Positions 11,618 to 22,266 of a stretch of DNA of 64,000 nt are shown piece after piece. The translations under genes and the position numbers were made by a program. Position 1 is the stretch's first letter, and the number at the start of each line of letters is the position of its first letter. Source of the stretch: Mucidula mucida (Eukaryota > Basidiomycota > Agaricomycetes > Agaricales > Physalacriaceae); contig JADNYV010000060.1 of assembly GCA_015501055.1 (NCBI GenBank), forward strand, positions 123,174 to 187,173, in the 5' to 3' direction. Under the pieces are notes generated by a model. The model made no database searches, was not told where the DNA came from, and saw nothing but the letters and a program-made list of their open reading frames with translations.

Positions 11618-12282
11618 TCTAACGGTTTTGATTACAATGAATGGGACAGTACAGTATCTTACCAATATGGACTACTTAACTAATTACGACTCTCGTTTTC
11701 TCGGTACGATTGAGTGAGGCACTGCTTCGCGTAGGATTGGACAAGTAGGTGAATACTAGATTTCTCTATTCTGTCCTCCCGGCAGTGGCAGGAAGGGCGG
11801 ATCTTGAAGCTTGAAGGGCTCGTAAGTAACGGAATAGTGGATAGCGTTCTTTCAAAACAAGAATTCGTGTTATACAGCGTAGAAACTCGTCGTTAATGAT
11901 GGGATAACATGGCCAGTGTTATCCCATTGGCGGTTGTGGCGCAGTTTACATCTTATCATGGTCATCTCAGAGGGTTTGTGCTGTTGGGAGTCTGGTTAGT
12001 ATAGTTTATATATACCTTGGCATTGGGCCAAGAATTAACCAATTGAGCATCCCTTTTTCGGGCATTTAGCTTTAGCTTCAAGCTTGTTCCAAAGTCTTCG
12101 CATCTGGCCTCTTCAGATTTGTAAGATATTAGTGGGCCCTCCCAGATGCATCCGAACCGAGGCGTGACCCAAGTCTTAGAACGCGTCGAGTGCAATCGCC
12201 GATCAGTGACGCACGATCCCCAAAAATGCAGACAACCGATTGATCACTTTTCTTCCTGACCACCATCTCCTCACTGTGAAAG
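11618..12282. other. Intergenic with one perfect hairpin
   Basis: No gene recognised. Holds the inverted repeat described at 11899-11927 and, at the right end, the promoter of the phosphoglycerate mutase gene. Confidence 0.45.
11899..11927. repeat. Perfect 10-bp inverted repeat (hairpin)
   Basis: ATGGGATAAC and GTTATCCCAT flank a 9-base loop. It sits about 280 bases after the stop of the lectin gene. It could be a 3'-end structure or a remnant of a small repeat; the arm resembles the ATGGGATGA motif at the ends of the 18.06-19.59 kb element, but this may be chance. Confidence 0.6.
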
Positions 12283-14028
12283 ATGACCACCGAAATCAAG
12301 AACAAGGTCTGTTTAATGTAAGCAGCTTTCTCTTATTCGAGGACACATATTTATTGTTGCCAGCGTGCACGATGGCTGGGGCATTGCCAACGTACCCGGC
12401 CTCGAAGGCAATGCCATCGAGGCGGGTACGACGACCAATATGGACACCATTGCCAAGGATCACAGTCATCGCAAACTTGCTGCACATGGTATCGCGGTTG
12501 GCCTCAGCGAGGGGCTCATGGGCAACTCAGAAGTTGGGTAGGTCGCCTCTGCTCTTTACCTTTGCTCTGCTAATTTGTTAGGCATCTAAATATCGGTGCT
12601 GGACGCATCGTCTGGCAAGACATTGTCAAAATCGATGTGTCTATCAAGAAGAGGGAATTCCACAAGAATAAAGTCATTCTAGAAAGTATGCAAAAGGCGA
12701 AGGAGGGCAACGGACGGATTCACTTGCTCGGTTTGGTCAGAATATACTTTTGTTGTCCTGGTTTTCTTCTTACTTGATTCCAGATCTCTGATGGAGGCGT
12801 TCACTCGCACATTCGCCACCTCTTTGCTCTCCTAGAGACAGCAAAGGAGGTCGGCGTTCCGCACGTCTACGTCCACTTCTTCGGTGACGGTCGGGACACT
12901 GCCCCTCGCTCGGGGGCTGGATACTGCCAGGAGCTTGTCGATTTCATGAAGAAAGAAAAGGTCGGGGAACTGGCTACTATCATCGGCAGATACTATGCAA
13001 TGGATCGGGACAAGCGCTGGGATCGTGTCAAGATTGCCATCGATGGCTTGGTCGGCGGTGTCGGGGAGAACGCGGAAGATGGCGTCGCTGCTATCAAGGC
13101 CAATTACGAGAAGGACGTCACTGATGAGTTCTTGAAGCCTATCATCGTCAACGGAGACGCTGGTCGCATTAAAGATGGAGACTCCATATTTTTCTTCAAC
13201 TACAGGTCAGATCGCATGCGCGAGATAGCCTCTGTATTCGGTCTCCCGGACAAGCCGATGGAGGTCACCATTCCAAAGAATATCACGATCGCCACCATGT
13301 CGCGCTACAATGCAGAATTCCCCTTCCCCATAGCCTTCCCGCCACAAGCCATGACTAATGTACTTGCTGAGGTGCTCGCCAAGAACGATGTCAAGCAGGC
13401 GCACATTGCAGAGACGGAGAAATACGCTCACGTCACGTTCTTCTTCAACGGTGGACTCGAGAAACAGTTCGACAAGGAAGAGAGGCACATGATTCCGTCC
13501 CCCAAGGTTGCTACATACGATAAGCTGCCTAAGATGAGCGTGAAGGGCGTCGCAGAAAAGGTCGCCGAGGTGGTAAAGGCGGGCGAACACCCCTTCGTTA
13601 TGTGCAACTTCGCGCCTCCCGATATGGTCGGACATACCGGTGTGTACGACGCGGCAGTAGAGGCTATTGGGCACACCGATGAAGCCGTTGGTATCGTGTA
13701 CAAGGCATGCCAAGAGGCCGGGTATATCTTGTTGATCACTGCAGATCATGGAAATGCGGAGCAGATGAAGAACTTGGAGACTGGCGCACCGCACACCGCT
13801 CACACGACAAACCCAGTACCTTTCATCATGTCCGGGGATCCCAAAAAGTTCAAGTTCACGGAGGACAAGGAGGGCGAGGACGAAGGCGCCCTCTGTGATG
13901 TTGCACCAACGGTCTTGGACCTGCTTGGCCTTGCGAAACCCGAAGGTACGCTTTTTTGTCTTTTTTGTACCATGGTAATAACTGACGCTTGTGCAGAAAT
14001 GACTGGACGATCTTTATTAGCGCAGTAA
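12283..14028 (+). CDS. 2,3-bisphosphoglycerate-independent phosphoglycerate mutase
   Basis: Glycolytic enzyme interconverting 3- and 2-phosphoglycerate through a phosphoserine intermediate with two metal ions. Exon 1 (MTTEIKNKVCLI) joins HDGWG through an intron at about 12318-12364. Visible family motifs: the catalytic serine in MGNSEVGHLNIGAGR (interrupted by an intron after GNSEVG), SDGGVHSH, FGDGRDTAPRSG, FFNYRSDRMREI, FFNGG, NFAPPDMVGHTG, and the metal-site ITADHGNAEQM plus PHTAHTTNPVPF. The last intron splits a glutamate codon before MTGRSLLAQ. Length (about 520) fits the family. Filamentous fungi commonly use this form rather than the cofactor-dependent enzyme of yeast. First metal motif reads VHDGWG rather than the usual LDGWG type. 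Confidence 0.95.
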
Positions 14029-14233
14029 GCGCCGAGTAGCGAAACATACCAATATAGAATATTGAGTAGTAGACATTGTAAAAGACTAATGTACAGTAAC
14101 GACTGATTCGGACGTGTCGCTGAGCTTGCAAGCGAGGCATATTCAATACTAATAAATAAATGACAGCGTATGGATACAGTGTAGATGCAAAAAGAGCGAC
14201 GTAGCGATGTCATACATATGTACTAATCGGGAT
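14029..14233. other. Short convergent intergenic spacer
   Basis: About 200 bases between the tail-to-tail phosphoglycerate mutase and Stealth genes, AT-rich with aataaataaatga near 14150, probably carrying 3'-end signals of both. No other element seen. Confidence 0.4.
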
Positions 14234-16928
14234 TCATATTCTCGAATGGTTGCGACCGAACCGACGATGGCGGCGCTGCTCGGGCTCCCCGTCCTTGAGC
14301 GGCCTTTTCTCCCACCAATCTGTACTAGTCCGTTCACCTCGAGGCTTCTCCCACCAGCCTACTACATCTCGCCATCGCACATTGTACCAGTCTTTTAGTA
14401 ACCGATCCGTAGGTTCCATCTCGACGCCATCTTGGACATCGTCGTTGATAGCGAGGAGCGCACAGGGTCCATCGGGGTCCTTGAGCTCTTCCAGTTTACC
14501 AGCAACGGTTGTGTCTTTGACCTGTAGCCACTCCATCGGAGTATTTCCTGTGAAGAAGCTCAATGAAACCGAGCGAAAAAAATTGCAGTGGTAGAGCACT
14601 AACCAATGACGAAGGAGTATCGCTGGATATTCCGCACAGCAAAAGCACGCGGGTTGCGTCGCATAGCCTCAGTAGGCTTAAAATCCGCATCCCACCACTT
14701 GGCAGCCGATCCACCAACAATGTCGTAGTCCTCCATCAACGCGTCCACCTCTTCATCATGGCCATGCTCCCCGTCATTGCTCGGCGGTAAGAATGCGCTC
14801 AAGCCAGACTTGCCGCTGCGCCCCAACAGCGCGATGATGGCGCAGTCCCCGCACCGCGGGTCGGCGAACATCCACTTTTGGAACATGTCTTGTGCGGCTA
14901 TGGGGCGTTCCCGGAAGCCAGGCAGGAAGCAAGAGGCCATGTCGATTTTGCACATCTCGCGGGAGGTGCCGTGGGCGTAATGTGCCCATTCGTGGTCAGC
15001 GTCCGATTTGGGAACGAAGGGGTAGCCATCGGCACTGGTGAAGAGGTATGTCGTCTCCGCAGGTGCGTCCAGGCCGGCCGCGAGGAGGTTTGATTTCTCA
15101 GTGGCTTTACGGTAGGGTTTCCGGACTATTATTTGCGTGCCATGATAGTCGGATTGGCCCGACAATTCGTCCAGGAGTGTCTGCGCTTCGGCAGGAGAAA
15201 GAGTGCCGTCCAAGTCTTTGTCTATTCGTAGCATAAGGAAAGAGTAAATCCTAATCCAGCGATGATGAGTATCTGTGCACTGCGGTGGAGAAATTTGGGA
15301 TCAACTCACAGCGCTTCACGGTGCTTCTCGATGTGATAATACATCTGGAGGAACGCGATATGGATTTGCGGGCCGCGCGCTCTGAAACGCATGCTCCCAG
15401 ACGTCGCGAGGACATCCGGCCAGATGGTGTTCACTTCTCGCAAGATGTTGACATCCATGGAGCGGGCCACATGCTTGATGTAGCTTCGATATCGGCCGCC
15501 GAATCGGTCATTGAGATACCAGTTGGACAACTCCAGCGTAGGCTACACACGAATAAATTAGTACGACGGCGTAAAAGAGGAGTGAGATATTCCGAACCTG
15601 CTCCCCCTCCATGTCGGCCTCGTAGTCGTACCATCCATCGATATCAATGAAGCCAATGTTCCAATTGCGCTGTATTCTGAAAACGGGTCCGTACAGGGGT
15701 GTCGCGAAATCGCCGGAATTGAGTGGGCGGGTGATGAAGTAGTCGTCATTCAAGTACAGGACGGTGTCCTTGAACTCTTCGATATGAGGGAACTGACTTT
15801 CGATGGTAAGACTGAAGCAGAGGTAAGAGACTCGCTAGACAATCGCAAGTAGAAGGAGACGCATCACCTGTTAAAAGTAGGCAATATCGAGTCCCGCCAC
15901 ATTTCAGCGCCTGCATTGTTCGCTGGGAAGCCAAACCCATATAAAGCGTTCTCAGTAACTTTGAACGACTCCCAGTGATGCAAGATACTGATTGATGGGG
16001 TTTCGACGTCGTTGCGACTGAGATCTAGCCAGGTCGGTATGTGACCCATTCGTCCGCGGGTGCGTATGGCAGACACGTCGTCGGAGGCATTGGCGGAGAC
16101 GAAGGGAAGGCTAGATGTGAAGAGGTGCAGTTTACGAATAAGCGTTTTGGGGACGTTTTGATATACGCTGCGCATGGAATACCGGAGTTCGTCGTGGTCG
16201 CGGAAATGGTGTTCTGCGAGGCCTGCTACCGGTTCTTCCTCCTCCTCTGCATCCTCCTCCTGTTCCCCATCATCCTCCGCCTCCGCCTCCTCGTCGTCAC
16301 GATCATCATCGTCCGACTCCTCATCGGGTGTGTCCCATGGAGCAGGTGTCGCTGCCGCCGTCGTACGCAGGCCTGCCAAGAATGGGTCTGAGCCATTTAT
16401 CCAAGTCCAAAGGACGTCTATGCGACCGTCATCTCCGTCGGCGACTTTCTTTGCGATCTGGTCGGGCATGTCACTGCAGACCTTGCCGCGAGAGATCCAT
16501 AGGTCGGCGCATTCATGGTTAACGACGCGCTGGCCGCGCGTAAGAGAATAGGTGCGCCGTCTATTGGGAGGGAGAAGGGGAGATTTGAACGTGGAGGGAT
16601 GTGAATAAAAGTACCAGCCGTCTGGTGTCTCTGGTGGAGGCTCGAGTTCGAGCGGTTCGGGCTCGGGGACAGTGGGCTCATCTGCTGGGGCGGGGATGTT
16701 CTGAGTGGCTGGTGGAATGGGTGGTGGAATGGGCGCTGGATTAAGGAATGAAAGGACATCAAAGTAGTACAGCGTCAAGGACACCGTAAGCAGCACAGAG
16801 AGAATAGCGAAGGTTCGGAACGAGTGTCTGCGCAGCTGCTTCTTGAGTGTCGGCAGTGGGGATAGCTCTATATGTTCAGTGCCCGGGTCACTTTGGCTTA
16901 GAGGGAGGTAGGACGACGTCCAGCGCAT
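14234..16928 (-). CDS. Stealth-family sugar-phosphate transferase (Xpt1-like), Golgi type II membrane protein
   Basis: The N-terminus is cytosolic, then one membrane span (LSVLLTVSLTLYYFDVLSFL) and a Pro-rich stem, giving type II topology. The four conserved Stealth regions are visible: CR1 IDVLWTWINGSDPFL; CR2 DELRYSMRSVYQNVP plus DTVLYLNDDYF; CR3 with YIKHVARSMDVNILREV; CR4 near the C-terminus after an EF-hand-like DKDLDGTLSPAEA. A long acidic insert (EEEEEPVAG and preceding D/E runs) lies inside CR1-CR2. Four or more introns; last exon 14234-14550. Stealth proteins transfer hexose-1-phosphate to glycans; the basidiomycete Cryptococcus Xpt1 is a Golgi xylosylphosphotransferase of this family. 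Donor sugar here is not known. Start at MRWTSS. Confidence 0.9.
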
Positions 16929-18060
16929 GTCGGGGAAGGGGAAGGTGGAGGGGCAATCAGAGTTACAGCAGTGCCAGGTTATCGGGTGGGATATACCATC
17001 AAACTGATTTCAAACAAAATGAATCCGCAGGCGCTTTGTGCCACGACAATCGCGCTCGCAGTTAAGATGTTCTACGAGGTCGACAATTGGGGCAGTCCGT
17101 GATGTTGGGAGTCGTTAAGACCACGAGTAACAGTTGCACACGACATTTTTATCACTTCAGCAGTTGGGAAAACGGTTCAAGGCCCGAATCAATATGAAAT
17201 GTTACGTGACGTCACGGTCATTTACTCCCGTCCAAGCCAGTCCGTCTCCTGGCCGGGCGACCTCCATTCTTTTACACGGAAATAGGCGATGCAACGCATC
17301 GTCAATGTACTGCAACCATCGCCAACTATTCTTGAGTTCTACTACATTCATAGTTCACCTACGGTAATCCGCAACAGACGGGACACTAATACATGATGTC
17401 CTTGGCATTTGACGATGCTGCTGTCGTACGCCGCCAAACCCTTCATGGTGTTTTCTGACCTTGATGAGAAACAAAAAGACGAGCGGCTGCTCGGCCACGG
17501 CATGTCCAGGCCATCTAGAGGCTAGAGGTCTCCGTCGTGAAGGACAGAACCTTGGTTGATGACCACCGACTAGGCAATTGGGACCAGTTCATTGGGTCAA
17601 AACAGCTTCGTGTTCTGAGCTCCAACAGCGCTGAAGTCTGGTGGTGAATTGGTGTGTAGCCAAGGTGCAGATCCTGGGATACTGATAGCCAATCCCCGAA
17701 GGTACCCCGAACCATGCCTGCAAGATGAAGTATAGTTGCTTGAGCATCTGTCAATCAAGCGCGGGAGTCGGAATCACATATATAAGCAGTGGCACTGTCT
17801 GTTTTAGATGGTGCGCTGGGGGCACCATCTGGCGCGACTTCATATTCAGGACACCTGAGGCTAGCGACGGCGCGTGAGTGGGAGAGGTTCAATTTGCGTA
17901 CCTGCGTGTATATGAGAATTTTTATGCCGTGCCATTATACTGCTCAGGCAGAATTGAATGACTGGTACGCATCTGTATTCTATGCTCCGTGGCGGCAAGA
18001 GGGAAACCGTTGAAAGTCGATCATCAACGATCGATATTCCTCTCGTTTCGAACATTCAAT
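16929..18060. other. Intergenic, no gene recognised
   Basis: Upstream region of the Stealth gene. A TGACGTCA palindrome occurs near 17207. Short minus-strand frame 17515-17754 shows no known motif. Ends with the 7-base target duplication ATTCAAT (18054-18060) of the adjoining inverted-repeat element. Confidence 0.45.
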
Positions 18061-19588
18061 CCCAGTGAGAATTCCGTCGATATGGGATGACATGGGGTGA
18101 CAAACGTCGACATGTCATCTGAAGTCATCCCATGTCACCCCATATCAAAAAAGTGGCCGTAATTCCGACATGGGATGATATACGCCGATACACAGTGATA
18201 AATTTGCTGCTATACTACGGCCAGATTTCCTGTTATTCGGTATCACTGTATATCACTGTATATCACTATATGCCTGAATTTGATGACACGGAACGATATT
18301 CATAGACAATGTACTGATACAGGGCGATACTCAATGATATGCTATTCTCGCCTCTATTCCCTTACCCGAACCCCTCGTTCCGGTCCCTCCCCAGCTCCAA
18401 TTCCACCAAGTTCAACTTGTGTGCCATCCGTTCAGAGTCGTTCCATGAGCGAACATGTAATGAATGTGATATTGTGTCCCTCCATCTGGAAATGCATCAG
18501 AGACCGCTAACCATGGAGCCGATTCAACGTACCGAGAGCTCTAGCATAGTCGAAAACATATTGCAAGTCGGCGCGGTTCTGCAAGGTACAGCGATTGAAA
18601 TCAAGTCTTTGATGCCTCTATCAGTGTCTATCGAATATGGCAGTTGGAACACATACCGTGGTGACTGCCTTCATCATTGGTGCATGTTCTCGTATAGCAT
18701 TCTATAACAAGTCAGTAAGACGATAGACGAAATGGTTGCAAACAACGTACGTGGATCACATCTGTGTCGTTCTCATGTTCGGCCTCTTCTTCTGCTTCTT
18801 GATTTTCTGTAGTAGAATGTCAGAAGCCATCAAAGAGGTACACGAACAATACACACATAATGTCGCCGTCGTATACGTTCTGGCTGCCATTCTCCCCCGC
18901 CCAATCCTCCTGCACATACTGAGGCACATTCACACCACTTGAAGTTCGGGTCCGGCGGGTCTGGCGCGTCGTCAGGAGGGTCCGGATACTGTCTGCCTCT
19001 GCGACCCATATTTGCCCCAGCAGGAGAAATGAGTCAACACGTTACGCGTTTTGGGAGCTGAGAGGAGCGGGAAGGAAGCTGTGTTCCTCTGAGAGAGTGC
19101 CGGCGGTGCACAAACGCGACCCGGATTGTTGGCAGAGCGCTGGGGGTGCGCCGAGCGACACAGCTTGGCACACCGGAAGGATTGGTTGCCAGCAGGAAGA
19201 TATATGTCGATGGTAATTCAGATAGCCGGGAGACGCAGGATCCAAGAGAAAAAATCAATGGTGCTTGTGGTAAGACGGCCACAGATAGAATAATGCAGAT
19301 GTTGGAAGAAGTGTAAGTCGCGATCGACCCGAGGTATTTTGCTTTCCGGTGACTTAGCAAAACCACAATCACGGTTTTGCTTACTAATCAAAAGGCTGAG
19401 GCCGGACATGCTGGACACAGGCTTCAGCTTCTTATTCAAGTCTCTTTACAAACTATTCTACTAGTTTAACAAAAAGCAACATTAAAGAAGTAGGTACCTA
19501 TCATTTTAGTCTCTGGATGTCACCCCATGTCATTTCCTACACGGCCAGTCATCGGGTGTCATCCCATATCGACGGAATTCTCACTGGG
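18061..19588. mobile_element. 1.53-kb DNA transposon-like element with 32-bp TIRs
   Basis: The ends are perfect inverted repeats of 32 bases (18061-18092 and 19557-19588), beginning CCCAGTGAGAATTCC. Both sides carry the same 7 bases ATTCAAT (18054-18060 and 19589-19595), as expected for a target-site duplication. Subterminal motifs ATGGGGTGAC and its complement recur near both ends, and the left end has a further palindrome. The interior has only short frames with no recognisable transposase, so it is probably non-autonomous or decayed. It lies between the Stealth gene and the lipase gene. Superfamily not assigned. Confidence 0.8.
18079..18147. repeat. Subterminal imperfect palindrome
   Basis: GATATGGGATGACATGGGG is followed about 25 bases later by its near-complement (CATCCCATGTCACCCCATATC), so the left end of the element could fold into a long hairpin. 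Two positions differ because the two 9-base submotifs (ATGGGATGA and ATGGGGTGA) are in swapped order. Likely a transposase-binding region. Confidence 0.6.
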
Positions 19589-19844
19589 ATTCAATCACGC
19601 CGCGAAACCTGATACAAAAAACCGTGAAATCATCTGTTCTACAGATAGTCTCCGTGTAGCATCAATGTCTGCCTAACGTGAAAGTACACAGACGCGACCA
19701 AATCCATTTGAAGAGCTCTGGCTCTCACACCGGAAGCAGTGGCGTCAGACAAAAATACACCCAAATTGAACGTGATCGTATAGAGTATAGACGCGTGACC
19801 GGGCCCAACTTTCTCTTTCCCCACAACCCCTACCTCCTCGTGCC

Positions 19845-21152
19845 ATGTCTCCCGAAGAACCCGAACCCAAACCAATCTCATCTGGTACGTCTCTTGCCAG
19901 AGAAACCTACATGTACTCACCATTCTCTCCTCAGAGCTTCTCCAAGATCTCATCCACTACTTCAAATACGCGTCCTCCGCTTACGCGCCGCTCTGCCCAC
20001 GCCCAAACGGCAAGACCCTCGTCGCAGAGGTAGTCGGCATCGTTCTGCACAGTAGGCTGCATCGTTGACGAACGCTTGTGAGCAGTTTTCGAACGGCGTT
20101 TCAGACGTGCGGGGGTACGTCGCGCGCGATGCGGATCGCAAGGAGCTGGTGGTTGCGTTGAGGGGAAGGTCCGTTCTAACTTTGTTTGGTGGGAGTGCAA
20201 GTCATGATGACAGTGCTGTTTCAGCGCGTCTGTGGCGGATATTCTGCTGGATTCTGCTCTTGTTCAAGTTCCGCTTTTGACGGCAGGTGTGGAAGCGCCG
20301 AGTAAGTGATCTCTTTTTTAGTTACCCTGAACAAGCTCATTCTGTAGAGGGTGTACTTGTTCACAGCGGATTCCTAGTCGCGCAAGTATTTTGCTTGAAT
20401 CATTGTTTATCAAAGCTAATCTGTGAACATGTAGTTGGAATACTGTGGCGCTCCAGATCATAACAGTTCTCAACGAACAGCTGATATTCTATCCCGATTT
20501 CGAGCTGATCGCTATCGGACATTCTCTGGGAGGATCCATCGCGACTTTGGCCGCGATCTCTTTGAGAATGAACTTTCCGGATAACAAAACGCGATGTTAT
20601 ACTTATGGTGCACCGCGAACTGGAGTACGCCACTCTCCGTTGTTCGGAGGCATTCACTGATGAAATTCTAGAACAAAGCCTTTGCAGAGTTCTTCAACGA
20701 CGAGTTTGGATCGAATTCGTTTCGGGGTAAGGACGTCGGTCTATTCTTCTCTTACTATTAACCGCGTTCCCTAGTTGTACATGGGTCTGACGGGTAGCTT
20801 CTTTCGACTAGTAAGCCACGGAGAAGTTGACATGCATCTGCCAGTGTCTGTACAATGATTCCCAGATCTATTGGGTACCATCATCATGGTGAGCCGCAAG
20901 TTTTCGAATATCCACGCATCGACTAAGCCTGGCATTAGGCATCGAGTACTGGCAAAAAGAAGATCCCGCGAGTGAAGATACGACTGTCAGATGTTCGGCA
21001 GATGGCGAAGATCCGCGGTGTTCAGCTTCAGTTCCGAGTGAAGGCGTAAACTATGCACACATGAAGGTGCGTTGATTTGGCTATGCTTGTACCTCAAGAT
21101 TACATGCTTGCAGTATTTTGGAATATTGGCAACAACACCGTTCTGCATATAG
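19845..21152 (+). CDS. Class 3 (alpha/beta hydrolase) lipase
   Basis: Lipase_3-type hydrolase. Spliced segments give HYFKYASSAYAPLCPRP, SDVRGYVARDADRKELVVAL, then LVHSGFLVA joined to WNTVALQ, and the nucleophile elbow AIGHSLGGSIATLAA (Ser nucleophile) followed by YTYGAPRTGN. C-terminal parts HGSDGVP and EGVNYAHMKYFGIL carry the remaining catalytic Asp/His region. About nine introns; the one at 20382-20434 has a GC donor. The start at 19845 (MSPEEPEPKP) gives no obvious signal peptide, unlike secreted fungal lipases, so the product may be intracellular or the true start may be upstream. Exons between 19.9 and 20.3 kb are provisional. Confidence 0.8.
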
Positions 21153-21338
21153 AGCCGAGACCGGTCTTCCAAGGCGACGAGGCGGCGTTCGAAGGCTCGA
21201 CAGAAGCGCAAACGGCGTCTTCAGGCAATAGCGCAGTCCGTTATAGGCAAACGAGTTGCACGTTGAATGTAAAGAATTATATATCACAGATGGTATAGTA
21301 TGGTAGATGGTGTGTGCCGTCCAGAAAGAGACAGATTG

Positions 21339-21925
21339 TCACGATGTAGCCTCCTGGCCTTCCATATTATCATCAGGATCCAACCAGCTCTCTTCGACGG
21401 TCGCCTTGACACGTCTAACGTACTCTTTCATGTTTTCCCGATATAATTGTGCGGCCTCTGCATTAGCGGGAGAATTTGGATTGGGATCATGGAGAAGACT
21501 CTGTATGCTTGTAAGGATTGCTGCGACGTCGTACGTCGGAGACCAGCGATTTTGTAGAATGTCCAGGCAGAGCTCGCCGTTTGCGTAAACGTTGGGATGG
21601 AACATTCTGGAAAGGAATTTGACAGTTGGGGGTTTATTCGGGTAGGATTCGTCAAACGTAAGAGTGAGCTTGAACGTGCCATCTTCAAAGGGCGTCTCGG
21701 CTGCGGGGATTGAGTGGTCAAAGGGAGAGAGACCGAATAGAAGACAAACCTGGGCCAAAGATGACAGCATTCCAGAGCATAATGTTGTCAGGACATGGAC
21801 TGCCAGAGATCCCGCTTGGAGGGTCTGTAGAGAGACGCTTAAAGTCGCGGATAAGACGGCGGCGGCAATTTGTTGACTGTAAATGCAATGAATAGACTGA
21901 AATTGCAAGAAAACATACTGACCAT
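21339..21925 (-). CDS. RAD6: E2 ubiquitin-conjugating enzyme RAD6/UBC2
   Basis: Ubiquitin-conjugating enzyme acting in histone H2B monoubiquitination, post-replication repair and N-end rule degradation. After splicing the start reads [21 protein letters not shown]. The UBC core follows with [38 protein letters not shown], the [13 protein letters not shown] catalytic Cys region, [18 protein letters not shown] and PNPNSPAN. The acidic tail is short ([14 protein letters not shown]). The initiator ATG (21923-21925) stands alone in exon 1, followed directly by a GTCAGTAT donor. It is divergent from the membrane protein gene that starts at 22267, sharing a 340-base promoter. Confidence 0.95.
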
Positions 21926-22266
21926 GTTGGTGGTCGTTGGAGAAGAAGAGCGTGGCGTTCGGCAATTACGCAATTAAATGTCGGATCAAGCCTGACCGAT
22001 CACATGACACCCTCGCGAAGTTGAACCTGATGGCCCTTGCCTCCGCCGCTTTCTTGCCTCTCACCGCCGCCTCTCCCTGCGCCTTCTCCCCGCGTATCCA
22101 CCTTTTCTCGTGCTTTGTACCCTCAACGACACTAATCGGTAAGTACACTGCATCTCTGGTACTGCCTTGCATGCTGACATGGACATCTTTGCAGACACCC
22201 ACGTTCTCTAACGACAGACACATATATATTCGACAAAAAACCCACGAAAAATCTCTGGCTGCTTCC

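Noticed and set aside
12000..12080. tRNA-like fold on the minus strand near GCTCAATTGGTTAATTC
   Set aside because: A stem of CTTGGC/GCCAAG exists, but there is no acceptor stem pairing and no B box.
18339..18942. Open frames inside the 1.5-kb TIR element as a possible transposase or captured gene
   Set aside because: No DDE motif, domain or coherent splice chain could be followed; frames are short on both strands.
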